Shown in pieces: positions 1-6,494 of a stretch of DNA of 12,121 nucleotides (positions are counted from its first letter, which is position 1; each line of letters begins with the position of its first letter). Source of the DNA: an uncultured Bacteroidales bacterium (lineage in GTDB: Bacteria > Bacteroidota > Bacteroidia > Bacteroidales > UBA932); contig CALEJC010000005.1 in assembly GCA_937898205.1 (NCBI GenBank), positions 1 to 12,121 on the forward strand. Direction: 5' to 3'. The notes under the pieces were generated by a model. It did not search any database. It saw only the letters and a list, made by a program, of their open reading frames with translations, and was not told the origin of the DNA. Both the position numbers and the translations under genes were made by a program.

Positions 1-78
1 ATCGCCGTAAACATCATAAGCCTGTCCACGCAGGTAAAGGACACCGTCCTTTTCAGCCGTTACAAACATGGCCGTCAC
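1..78 (-). other. Open frame of unknown origin fused after the nadE fragment (partial)
   Basis: This minus-strand frame has no stop from 135 to the window edge, with its only ATG at 69. It reads MFVTAEKDGVLYLRGQAYDV and two to three further residues. The pattern of a beta strand followed by LYLRGxxYDxY faintly recalls the region before the core of TgpA-type transglutaminase proteins, but 25-30 residues cannot establish this. It may be a foreign segment joined to nadE, or a meaningless frame. Confidence 0.2.
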
Positions 79-235
79 CTGTGACTGATAGTTCCGGCAG
101 CACTGCAATCTGCACGCCCGACTCAGCGGCAATATTCAACTGTGAAACGATCTCATCTGCATTTTTAACGCAAGAGGCAGGAAATACACGCGGACTGACT
201 GCCGCAACTCTAACAAATCCGTCAATATTACTCAT
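1..235 (-). pseudogene. nadE: Glutamine-dependent NAD(+) synthetase, N-terminal fragment that breaks off
   Basis: NadE makes NAD+ from deamido-NAD+, ATP and ammonia released from glutamine by an N-terminal nitrilase-type glutaminase domain. From the ATG at 235 the first 53 residues fit that domain: GFVRVAAVSPRV is the first strand and loop, and VLPELSVTG (residues 45-53) carries Glu48, the expected catalytic Glu. The family continues with GYTCGDLF; here it reads GDGHVCNG and hits a stop at 53-55. An ATG at 244 is also in frame, but 235 leaves a more plausible leader after the TATTTTTG box at 255-262. A different minus-strand frame is open from 135 to 1 and reads QVTAMFVTAEKDGVLYLRGQ, which does not resemble NadE. 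The gene is therefore truncated, rearranged, or the assembly is joined wrongly here. The family call for the first 53 residues is firm; the pseudogene status is inferred from a very short stretch. Confidence 0.6.
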
Positions 236-254
236 TGTGTGCACATTTAGGGTT

Positions 255-262
255 CAAAAATA
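255..262 (-). promoter_or_regulatory. Bacteroidota -7 box upstream of nadE
   Basis: On the minus strand this reads TATTTTTG, a match to TAnnTTTG. It lies 19 nt ahead of the ATG at 235, implying a leader of roughly 12 nt. No TTTG is visible at the usual -33 distance. Confidence 0.45.
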
Positions 263-295
263 CAAAACAAAGAGATTAATTAGAAGATTTATTTT

Positions 296-303
296 TATTT
301 TTG
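296..303 (+). promoter_or_regulatory. Bacteroidota -7 box upstream of glnN
   Basis: TATTTTTG matches TAnnTTTG and lies 27 nt before the glnN ATG, giving an expected leader near 20 nt. The surroundings are very AT-rich. A clear TTTG -33 element is missing, so glnN may need an activator or a relaxed promoter. The box faces the nadE box about 33 bp away. Confidence 0.5.
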
Positions 304-330
304 TTAGTTAGTATCTAATTAAAGCTAGTT

Positions 331-2511
331 ATGTCAGTAGATAGATTTGGATTGGTGCAGAAGTCCTTTGAGAAAAAAGCCCAGACGATTGAGATCCCCA
401 AAGCAAAGCCGTCGGAGTACTACGGCGAGCTCATCTTTGACAAGCACAAGATGAGTAAATATCTCGATACAGAGACACTTAAGGCACTTTTGAGCTGTAT
501 TGAAGGTGGTCATCACCTTGATAGAGAGACAGCTGATGCTGTGGCCAAGGGCATGAAAGAGTGGGCTTTGGAGCATGGCGTGACCCATGTGACACACTGG
601 TTCCAGCCACTGACAGAAGGCACTGCAGAGAAACACGACTCGCTGATCGAATATGACGGCAACGGGGGAGTGATCGAGACTTTTGACGGAAGGAGCCTTG
701 CACAACAGGAGCCTGACGCTTCTTCGTTTCCAAGCGGTGGCATCAGAGCGACATTTGAAGCCAGAGGCTACACTGCATGGGATCCCACCTCGCCGGTCTT
801 CATCCAGGAAGATACACTTTGTATCCCCACAGTCTTCATCTCCTACACAGGCGAAGCACTCGACTACAAGACACCTCTAAAGCGCTCGCTCAAAGCCGTT
901 TGCGACGCTGCTCTTCCTATCTGCAGACTATTTGATGCTGACGTCAACAAAGTATATTGCTACCTCGGCTGGGAGCAGGAGTTTTTCCTCGTGGACGAGT
1001 CGCTCTACTCCGCCAGGCCGGATCTGACCATCACCGGTCGCACATTGATGGGTCATAATTCGTCTAAGAACCAGCAGCTTGACGACCACTACTTCGGCGC
1101 TATCCCTTCGCGCGTGGCAGCATTTCTGAGGGATGTGGAGATCAGGGCTCATAAGCTCGGTATTCCGCTGAAGACACGACACAACGAGGCCGCTCCCAAC
1201 CAGTTTGAGATCGCGCCGATTTATGGCGAGGCCAACCTCTCCAATGACCAGAATCAGATCGTGATGAACATCATGAATACGGCTTCGCGCAAGCACGGAT
1301 TTGTAGTGCTCTTCCACGAAAAGCCATTTAAAGGTGTCAACGGCTCAGGCAAGCACAACAACTGGTCGTTGGGCACGGATACCGGCACAGCACTGTTTGC
1401 GCCAGGCAAGGACGCACTTGGCAATCTCCAGTTTATCACATTCTTTGTCAATGTGCTGGCTGCAGTGCAAAAGCACAATTCGCTGCTCAAGTCATCTATC
1501 GTGAGCGCGACCAACGCCGATCGCTTGGGCGGTGGCGAAGCACCTCCGGCAATCGTGTCTGCATTCCTTGGTCAGACCATGACTGACGTGCTGAAGAAAC
1601 TTCTCGTGCTACCGTCAGACACACCGATCGAGATTGCGGGCAAGGAGGGCAAGAGTCTCGGACTGGTCGAGTTGCCGGAGATATTTATTGACAATACCGA
1701 CAGAAACCGCACCTCTCCATTTGCGTTTACCGGTAATAGATTTGAGTTCCGCGCAGTCGGTTCAAGTGCCAACTGCGGCAGCGCTCTTTCTACACTTAAC
1801 GCAGCTGTGGCAGAGCAGCTCATCTGCTTCAAGGCCGATCTCGACGCAGCACTTGCCGCCGGTAAGCCGCTGAATATCGCGGTGATGGATACACTGAAGC
1901 CGATCATAGCATCTGTAATCGACGTTGTGTGCTTTGACGGCAACGGCTATAGCGAGGAGTGGCAGCAGGAGGCAAAACGCAGAGGTCTCGATACTCAGAC
2001 CAATGTCCCTGAGATGATCAAGGTATTTGAGAGTGAGCCTTCAGTCAAGATGTTCCAGACAACAGGCGTCTACTCTGAGAAGGAGATACACGCTCGCAAC
2101 GAAGTGAGATGGAACACCTACAGCAAGAAGGTCCAGATCGAGTCAAGAGTTCTGGTCAGGATGGCCATCAATCACATCATTCCTGCTGTGCTCGAATACA
2201 AGACCAAGCTCCTGAAAGAGGTTGCACTCTGCAAGGAGATCTTTGGCAACACCGACGGATGCACGACCGAGCTGGAGATGATTCAGACCATCTCTGAGTG
2301 CGTAGAGCTGCTGAGAGTACGCACCAAAGAGATGCAGGAGGCACGAGCTCGCGCCAATGCCATCGAGAGCGAATACAAAAAAGCTCTCGCATACTATGAC
2401 ATAGCGCAGAGCTTTGAGGGCATCAGAGGACCTATCGATATGCTGGAAGAGATTGTGGACAACAATATCTGGCCTCTGCCTAAATATCGCGAGCTGCTGT
2501 TTATCAGCTAG
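331..2511 (+). CDS. glnN: Glutamine synthetase type III
   Basis: A cytoplasmic enzyme that condenses glutamate and ammonia into glutamine using ATP, the entry point of nitrogen assimilation. At 726 residues it has the length of the GSIII class (about 700-730), far longer than GSI. Landmarks in order: a GSIII-specific N-terminal domain with RATFEARGYTAWDPTSP near residue 139; GWEQEFFLVDE at 213-223 with metal-binding glutamates; RHNEAAPNQFEIAP at 283-296; the ATP/metal-binding HEKPFKGVNGSGKHNNW at 329-345; and SSIVSATNADRLGGGEAPP around 390. A charged, probably helical C-terminal region follows. The ATG at 331 is the natural start and no SD is present. It is divergent from nadE, whose product uses glutamine, and its TAG is immediately followed by the stop of the convergent porin gene. 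The frame is intact and family identity is certain. Confidence 0.97.
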   Translation: MSVDRFGLVQKSFEKKAQTIEIPKAKPSEYYGELIFDKHKMSKYLDTETLKALLSCIEGGHHLDRETADAVAKGMKEWALEHGVTHVTHWFQPLTEGTAEKHDSLIEYDGNGGVIETFDGRSLAQQEPDASSFPSGGIRATFEARGYTAWDPTSPVFIQEDTLCIPTVFISYTGEALDYKTPLKRSLKAVCDAALPICRLFDADVNKVYCYLGWEQEFFLVDESLYSARPDLTITGRTLMGHNSSKNQQLDDHYFGAIPSRVAAFLRDVEIRAHKLGIPLKTRHNEAAPNQFEIAPIYGEANLSNDQNQIVMNIMNTASRKHGFVVLFHEKPFKGVNGSGKHNNWSLGTDTGTALFAPGKDALGNLQFITFFVNVLAAVQKHNSLLKSSIVSATNADRLGGGEAPPAIVSAFLGQTMTDVLKKLLVLPSDTPIEIAGKEGKSLGLVELPEIFIDNTDRNRTSPFAFTGNRFEFRAVGSSANCGSALSTLNAAVAEQLICFKADLDAALAAGKPLNIAVMDTLKPIIASVIDVVCFDGNGYSEEWQQEAKRRGLDTQTNVPEMIKVFESEPSVKMFQTTGVYSEKEIHARNEVRWNTYSKKVQIESRVLVRMAINHIIPAVLEYKTKLLKEVALCKEIFGNTDGCTTELEMIQTISECVELLRVRTKEMQEARARANAIESEYKKALAYYDIAQSFEGIRGPIDMLEEIVDNNIWPLPKYRELLFIS

Positions 2512-3651
2512 CTACAGTACATGGATAATATAGACAAGTCCAAGCGAGACCGCAGTTGTATTGGGCTTGTATGCACCAATATTAAGAGCCGGGCTTTCAA
2601 GAGTCTGGCTCTTGTTGCTGAAGTGCGCATATAACTTGAGCTTCTTGTCATTGTCCAGAGGGAAGTACTCAAGACACAGCTGATTGTTGAGAGTAGTGCA
2701 GTACTTGCCTGCAGCATAGCTGTTTGTAGCACTAAAGACATTCATTGTTTCATAGACACACTTGACGTAGGCGTTCCATTTAGGGTGGAAACTGTAGTCA
2801 AAGTTGGCGATGAGTGTGAGATAGTCCACATTTTGAGCTGTGGACGGATTGAGCTTGTTGAGTGCACTCAGACGTCCCTGGCTGTCAATGCCTTCTCTAG
2901 AATACATGACATCGAAGTAGGCGAGTATGGGACCTTTTTCGTAGATATTGCCGGCGGTGAGGTAGTATATATTTTTACCCTGAGCAAGCGAGCCGGCTGC
3001 AGCTGCATACCTAAACTGAAGCGCACCGTCTGCATAGGCAGCATTCCAGTTGACAGTTGCGATCAACGGGAGTTTTGTCGGCAGAACGCCAGTCGGAAGT
3101 CCATAGGGAAAAAGGTCGCTGTCGCTTCCGCTCCTATTGTTGGATATGGCAAATACAAGCTCGTCAGTATCGCTGATTTTCCATGTGCCCATCAGACCGG
3201 CCTGGTAGCAGGCAACAAGCGAGTTAAAATCACTGAACTCCCTGACTCTCAATGCACTGACATAGTATTCATAGCCTCCGAGGGGGACAAAAGACTTTCC
3301 GGCAGTGAGGGTAAAATTATTGCTGATATTCCAATTGAGATAGGCAAGCTCGATAGAAGATGTGAGATTGTCTAGAGAAAAAGGATTACTATATTTGTTG
3401 TATGACTGCCTGAAATGGTAGGAAAGGTTGGAAGAGATGGCACCCAGAAACTCCATCCTCACACGGTTGATCTTAAATGCAGCTTCTTCAAAGGACTTAC
3501 CGACATAATTACCGGCAAAAGAAGCATTGATCTCAAGGTTTATCTCAGTATCACTGACCGTTTTCTGTCCGGTGAGACTCTCATTTTGCGCATAGACATT
3601 GATGCTAAGACAAGTGAGTAGTACGATACACAACAATATATTTCTTTTCAT
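2512..3651 (-). CDS. OprP-type outer-membrane porin (phosphate-selective porin O/P family)
   Basis: A predicted 379-residue outer-membrane beta-barrel. The start at 3651 is chosen because it opens with a signal peptide, MKRNILLCIVLLTCLSINVYA, with likely cleavage before Gln22. The open frame runs 90 codons further upstream but passes through the promoter and into the neighbouring gene. After the signal come family-typical strands: FKINRVRMEFLGAISSNLSY, then LTAGKSFVPLGGYEYY and REFSDFNSLV, followed by alternating aromatic and hydrophobic strands to the end. The protein ends ...YIIHVL rather than with the usual terminal Phe of the barrel signal, a small oddity. Despite the family name, substrate specificity cannot be inferred; in Bacteroidota these are generic small-solute channels. 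The gene stands alone, convergent with glnN at zero spacing and divergent from the phospholipid gene pair. Confidence 0.88.
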   Translation of the reverse strand: MKRNILLCIVLLTCLSINVYAQNESLTGQKTVSDTEINLEINASFAGNYVGKSFEEAAFKINRVRMEFLGAISSNLSYHFRQSYNKYSNPFSLDNLTSSIELAYLNWNISNNFTLTAGKSFVPLGGYEYYVSALRVREFSDFNSLVACYQAGLMGTWKISDTDELVFAISNNRSGSDSDLFPYGLPTGVLPTKLPLIATVNWNAAYADGALQFRYAAAAGSLAQGKNIYYLTAGNIYEKGPILAYFDVMYSREGIDSQGRLSALNKLNPSTAQNVDYLTLIANFDYSFHPKWNAYVKCVYETMNVFSATNSYAAGKYCTTLNNQLCLEYFPLDNDKKLKLYAHFSNKSQTLESPALNIGAYKPNTTAVSLGLVYIIHVL

Positions 3652-3668
3652 ATACAAGACATTTTGCA

Positions 3669-3676
3669 CAAAGATA
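3669..3676 (-). promoter_or_regulatory. Bacteroidota -7 box upstream of the porin gene
   Basis: The minus strand reads TATCTTTG (TAnnTTTG), 17 nt before the porin ATG, implying a leader of about 10-11 nt. The site supports the choice of the ATG at 3651 over upstream starts. No good -33 TTTG is visible. Confidence 0.5.
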
Positions 3677-3701
3677 AGACAAAAAGAGATATAAAATTGG
3701 C

Positions 3702-3711
3702 TTAAAATTTG
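3702..3711 (+). promoter_or_regulatory. Weak -7-like box upstream of the phosphatidyltransferase
   Basis: TTAAAATTTG resembles TAnnTTTG with one extra base in the spacer. Its end lies 28 nt before the ATG at 3740, a distance like that of the glnN box. It is the only candidate in the 88-bp divergent gap on this strand. Confidence 0.25.
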
Positions 3712-3739
3712 CTGTGAAAATTTAAAACTAACTAGAAAA

Positions 3740-4441
3740 ATGGAAATTAAACAAGCAACGCGCATCCAAACATCTGTCCTTAACGGACTTGAGAAAAAGA
3801 TCTTGGTATGGATGGCAGAGAGGCAGCCCAGATGGGTGACCTCCAACTTTTTAAGTTTTATCGGTTTTGTTGGTGCAGTAGTTATCGCAATAGGTTTTAT
3901 ACTTTCTGATAAGAATATCAATTATCTATGGATATCATCGTTGGGTCTTCTGATCAATTGGTATGGAGACTCGATGGATGGCACTCTCGCCAGAGTAAGA
4001 AACACCCAGAGACCTCTGTTTGGCTACTATCTTGATCACATCTTAGATGGAGTCAACGAGAGCATAATGTTTATCGGAGCAGGCATTTCAGCCTTGATGC
4101 ACATGCCTCTGGCGCTCCTCGTGCTTTTGCTCTACCTGCTCATAACAATCAATGTCAGCATCAATGCCCACTTGCGCAGAGAGTTTAAACTCACCTACTT
4201 GAAGATGGGACCGACAGAGTTCAGGATTGCGATCATAATTGCAAATACTGTTATGATCTTTTCTGAGAAGGTCAGAAACTTCATATGGAATATCGAGATA
4301 TTCAATCATGAGGTAGCACTGACGGCATTTGATTGCCTCGCCATTGTGCTCATCGTCCTTCTCCTTTTGATCTTTATCTTCACAGTAGTTACAGACCTCA
4401 AATACTATAACGAAGTAGATCCGCCAAAAGCTTGGAAGTAG
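3740..4441 (+). CDS. CDP-alcohol phosphatidyltransferase family membrane protein
   Basis: An integral membrane enzyme expected to transfer a phosphatidyl group from a CDP-activated lipid to an alcohol acceptor. The full catalytic signature D-x2-DG-x2-AR-x8-G-x3-D-x3-D is present: Asp77, Asp80-Gly81, Ala84-Arg85, Gly95, Asp99 and Asp103, in GDSMDGTLARV followed by GYYLDHILDG. Hydrophobic segments lie near residues 36-56, 61-75, 106-118, 122-140, 160-175 and 195-217. The N-terminal IQTSVLNGLEKKILVWMAER followed by QPRWV and the motif KMGPTEFRI fit a subfamily seen in several phyla whose acceptor alcohol is unassigned, so I do not call it PgsA. Its last 10 bases overlap the TTG start of the cardiolipin synthase gene, implying translational coupling and a shared phospholipid role. 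Phosphatidylglycerophosphate or inositol-phosphate synthase are possible specific roles. Confidence 0.88.
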   Translation: MEIKQATRIQTSVLNGLEKKILVWMAERQPRWVTSNFLSFIGFVGAVVIAIGFILSDKNINYLWISSLGLLINWYGDSMDGTLARVRNTQRPLFGYYLDHILDGVNESIMFIGAGISALMHMPLALLVLLLYLLITINVSINAHLRREFKLTYLKMGPTEFRIAIIIANTVMIFSEKVRNFIWNIEIFNHEVALTAFDCLAIVLIVLLLLIFIFTVVTDLKYYNEVDPPKAWK

Positions 4442-4565
4442 TACTTATAATAATCTTTGTCAGCGTCATAGTGATGCTGATCTCCGAAAACAGGCATCCG
4501 GTCAAAACGCTTGCCTGGCTTTTGGTATTGTGTCTGCTTCCGGGTCTAGGACTCATCCTTTATAT

Positions 4566-4610
4566 CTATTTCGGACATCTTCTGCGACGCAGGCCGTACC
4601 TATTTCGGAC
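4566..4610 (+). repeat. 11-bp direct repeat bounding a 34-bp insertion with an internal hairpin
   Basis: CTATTTCGGAC occurs at 4566-4576 and again at 4600-4610, a period of 34 bp. The 23 bp between them (4577-4599) contain CTGCGACGCAG at 4582-4592, a perfect 5-bp inverted repeat with a one-base loop. Since 34 is not a multiple of 3, the extra unit shifts the cls frame; losing one copy restores it exactly. Repeat plus hairpin is a favourable substrate for slippage or template switching. Confidence 0.9.
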
Positions 4611-4795
4611 TTGACAACAGGAAGAAAAGACTCATCAAACAACACGATCTTGAAGAGCTCAAACAGCAGACTCTCACTGCAAACGGCAGTAAGATCTGCA
4701 AAGATATCTCCAAAGACCACATTGAGCTTGTCAATCTGCTCTGGAGGACCAACCACGCATATCCGCTTTCCGGCAACGGTGTAAAGATCTACACG

Positions 4796-5857
4796 ATGTT
4801 TAACTCGATGCTCAGCGAGATGATCACCGACCTGAAAGCAGCCAAGCATCATATTCATTTTGAGTTCTTTAAGTTTGAAGATGACGAGATCGGAAGGCAG
4901 GTGGAAGAGGTTCTGATCGCCAAGGCAGCCGAAGGTCTGGAGGTTAGAGTCTTGTATGATCATGCTGCCAACATCCAGAGATATAAGTTGTATTCCCGCC
5001 TCAGGGCTGCAGGAGTAAAAGTGAGTGCATTCGGCAGGATTTATCCTCTTCTTACCAGCGACACGACATATCGCAATCACAGAAAAATCGTGGTCATTGA
5101 TGGCAGGATCGGCTACATCGGAGGGATGAATATTGCCGAGCGCTATGCCCGCGGCACAGACAAAGGCATCTGGAGGGACAGCCATATTCGCGTAGCGGGA
5201 CCGGCGGTGTCGGATATGCAGACCTGCTTCCTCGTGGACTGGCAATATTCCGCAAAAGAGAAGCTCAGCTCCGGCAGCTATTATCCAAAACTCGAGAAGC
5301 AAGGAGATGTGCTGATGCAGATTGCAAGCTCCGGCCCACGCGACCAATGGAGGGTGATAATGCAGGGCATAATCCAGATGATCTCGCAAAGTAACAAATA
5401 TGTTTACATCCAGTCGCCATATCTCATACCGACTGAGTCAGTGATGATTATGCTTAGAAATGCAGCACTGTCAGGAGTTGATGTGAGGGTGATGATCCCA
5501 AACAACGGAGACAGGGGAGAGTTTGTGCAATATGCCTCAAAATCCTATGTAAAGGACGCTCTGGATGCAGGTGTGAGAGTGTTTTTCTACACCAAGGGAT
5601 ACCTCCACTCCAAGACGATTGTGAGTGACGACAAGGTGGTCACAATCGGCTCGGCAAATATTGATGTGAGAAGTTTTGAGCAGGATTTTGAGGCCAATGC
5701 CTTTATCTATGATATGGTTCTGGCAAGCCGTTTCAAGGAGATCTTCCTGGAAGATCAGCAATATTGCAAGGAGATCAAAAAAGAGGAGTGGGAGAAGAGA
5801 AGTAAATTCAAGAAATTGCTTGAATCTTTTGCAAGGTTGTTTTCTCCTATCCTATAG
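4796..5857 (+). CDS. Cardiolipin synthase catalytic part (two PLD/HKD domains), downstream fragment
   Basis: This 353-residue frame holds both phospholipase D catalytic motifs: HRKIVVID with His95, Lys97 and Asp102, and HSKTIVSD with His271, Lys273 and Asp278, followed by GGMN and GSANIDVRS respectively. Both HKD motifs are intact and the sequence reads as fully conserved, so any decay is recent. No ATG, GTG or TTG lies in frame between the stop near 4547 and the ATG at 4796, so a separate product would start here, without the membrane anchors and without about 60 residues that precede this Met in the joined reading. In joined numbering this Met is residue 111. Independent expression is doubtful. 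Its stop TAG lies directly after the stop of the convergent arginase-like gene. Confidence 0.75.
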   Translation: MFNSMLSEMITDLKAAKHHIHFEFFKFEDDEIGRQVEEVLIAKAAEGLEVRVLYDHAANIQRYKLYSRLRAAGVKVSAFGRIYPLLTSDTTYRNHRKIVVIDGRIGYIGGMNIAERYARGTDKGIWRDSHIRVAGPAVSDMQTCFLVDWQYSAKEKLSSGSYYPKLEKQGDVLMQIASSGPRDQWRVIMQGIIQMISQSNKYVYIQSPYLIPTESVMIMLRNAALSGVDVRVMIPNNGDRGEFVQYASKSYVKDALDAGVRVFFYTKGYLHSKTIVSDDKVVTIGSANIDVRSFEQDFEANAFIYDMVLASRFKEIFLEDQQYCKEIKKEEWEKRSKFKKLLESFARLFSPIL

Positions 5858-6439
5858 TGCAGAAAAATATTCTTTGAGAGCATCATAGCAGGCGTCGTTG
5901 ACTCTCATATCTTCAGCACTCGGATTCTGCTCCGGCGCGATGCCGCCACATATATCTACTCCTAAGATACTGGTTCTTATACTCTTAAGGCCGTCTATAA
6001 GGGTAGTAAGACTCATCTGCCCTTGGTCCCAGTCTGTGCGTGCATAATCTCCGGAAAGCACATCCAGGTCTATCGAGAGGTAGACAGGGTAGTCTATGTC
6101 TGAAAGTTTTGAGAGATCAAGATCGTTTTGTATCCATATATGCTGCTTTAAATGAGGAAGTCTACGAGCGTGCAGCACCCAACTTCCGCAACTTAGAAGT
6201 TCACCGCCAAATGCAGTCGGCTGATCGTCACTATGGTTATCAAAGAGCACAAGACAGAAGTCCTGATCAAGGCGTTCTAAGTTAAAAAGACTGAGATAGT
6301 GATAGTCTCCGGTGCCAAGCAGATGCACACAATCCGTAGGGCATAGGGACAAAGAGGCTCTTATCTGCTCTGCGCTCTCTTGGCCACAGTAGAGACAGGT
6401 GCTCTCCAAATGTGAAAAATCAGTGATTAAAGTATCCAT
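5852..6439 (-). CDS. Short arginase/ureohydrolase-superfamily protein
   Basis: A 195-residue cytoplasmic protein related to arginase, agmatinase and formimidoylglutamase, which hydrolyse guanidino or formimino groups at a two-manganese centre. All six expected metal ligands are present: His47 in GTGDYHYL (in place of GGDHS), Asp67, His69 and Asp71 in FDNHSDD, and Asp124 and Asp126 in LSIDLDVLS. It is much shorter than classical arginases (about 300 residues), and the stretches SGDYARTDWDQG (129-140) and ILGVDICGG (158-166) characterise a small gut-bacterial subfamily of unknown substrate. The metal site suggests an active hydrolase, but arginase activity should not be assumed. It starts at the ATG at 6439, 17 nt downstream of a TATTTTTG box. 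It is transcribed alone and its last 6 bases overlap the 3' end of the cls fragment. Confidence 0.82.
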   Translation of the reverse strand: MDTLITDFSHLESTCLYCGQESAEQIRASLSLCPTDCVHLLGTGDYHYLSLFNLERLDQDFCLVLFDNHSDDQPTAFGGELLSCGSWVLHARRLPHLKQHIWIQNDLDLSKLSDIDYPVYLSIDLDVLSGDYARTDWDQGQMSLTTLIDGLKSIRTSILGVDICGGIAPEQNPSAEDMRVNDACYDALKEYFSAL

Positions 6440-6456
6440 AATGACATTTTCATTTT

Positions 6457-6464
6457 CAAAAATA
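6457..6464 (-). promoter_or_regulatory. Bacteroidota -7 box upstream of the arginase-like gene
   Basis: The minus strand reads TATTTTTG (TAnnTTTG), 17 nt from the ATG at 6439, implying a leader of about 10 nt. It lies in a 77-bp gap shared with the divergent promoter of the gcv gene run. Confidence 0.5.
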
Positions 6465-6486
6465 GTCTTTTTTTAATGAATTTTAT

Positions 6487-6494
6487 TATCTTTG
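6487..6494 (+). promoter_or_regulatory. Bacteroidota -7 box for the 6517-11967 gene run (gcv operon)
   Basis: TATCTTTG matches TAnnTTTG, 22 nt before the ATG at 6517, implying a leader of about 15 nt. That leaves no room for a glycine riboswitch, which controls gcv operons in many other bacteria. A T-rich run at 6468-6474 is the nearest thing to a -33 element but is not well spaced. Confidence 0.5.

Larger units (their letters stand above)
4432..5857 (+). pseudogene. cls: Cardiolipin synthase gene split by a 34-bp insertion (frameshift)
   Basis: Cardiolipin synthase of the phospholipase D type joins two phosphatidylglycerols, or a related pair, into cardiolipin at the inner membrane. The upstream frame starts with TTG at 4432; a stop at 4408-4410 leaves no other start before an internal ATG. 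It encodes the two N-terminal membrane segments with the conserved SENRHPVKTLAWLL and LPGLGLILYIYFG, then runs into unrelated codons and stops at 4612-4614. The rest of the protein continues in the next frame from LDNRKKRLI (4610). The breakpoint is a 34-bp unit bounded by two copies of CTATTTCGGAC; removing one unit joins YFG to LDNRKKR and gives one 463-codon frame, the normal size for the family. As written the gene cannot make a full enzyme. It could be phase-variable, decaying or misassembled. Confidence 0.8.

Noticed and set aside
79..90. Inverted repeat GTCAC-AG-GTGAC near the nadE break as an attachment site or operator
   Set aside because: It is short, lies within the conserved VTG codons, and has no second copy that would suggest site-specific recombination.
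2785..3375. 196-residue plus-strand open frame inside the porin gene
   Set aside because: It is antisense to a clear signal-peptide-bearing porin and has no family features of its own.
3652..3921. 90-codon upstream extension of the porin frame
   Set aside because: It would read through the promoter box and into the 5' end of the divergent gene, and would bury the clear signal peptide starting at 3651.
4582..4592. CTGCGACGCAG hairpin as a transcription terminator
   Set aside because: A 5-bp stem with a one-base loop and no following T-run lies inside coding sequence; it is more relevant to repeat instability.
4530..4784. 84-residue plus-strand frame spanning the cls break
   Set aside because: It is the third frame, matching neither half of cls, and low in conserved character.
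4553..5389. 278-residue minus-strand open frame across the cls region
   Set aside because: It is a shadow of the conserved PLD-domain coding sequence; the translation is rich in Cys and His with no recognisable domain.
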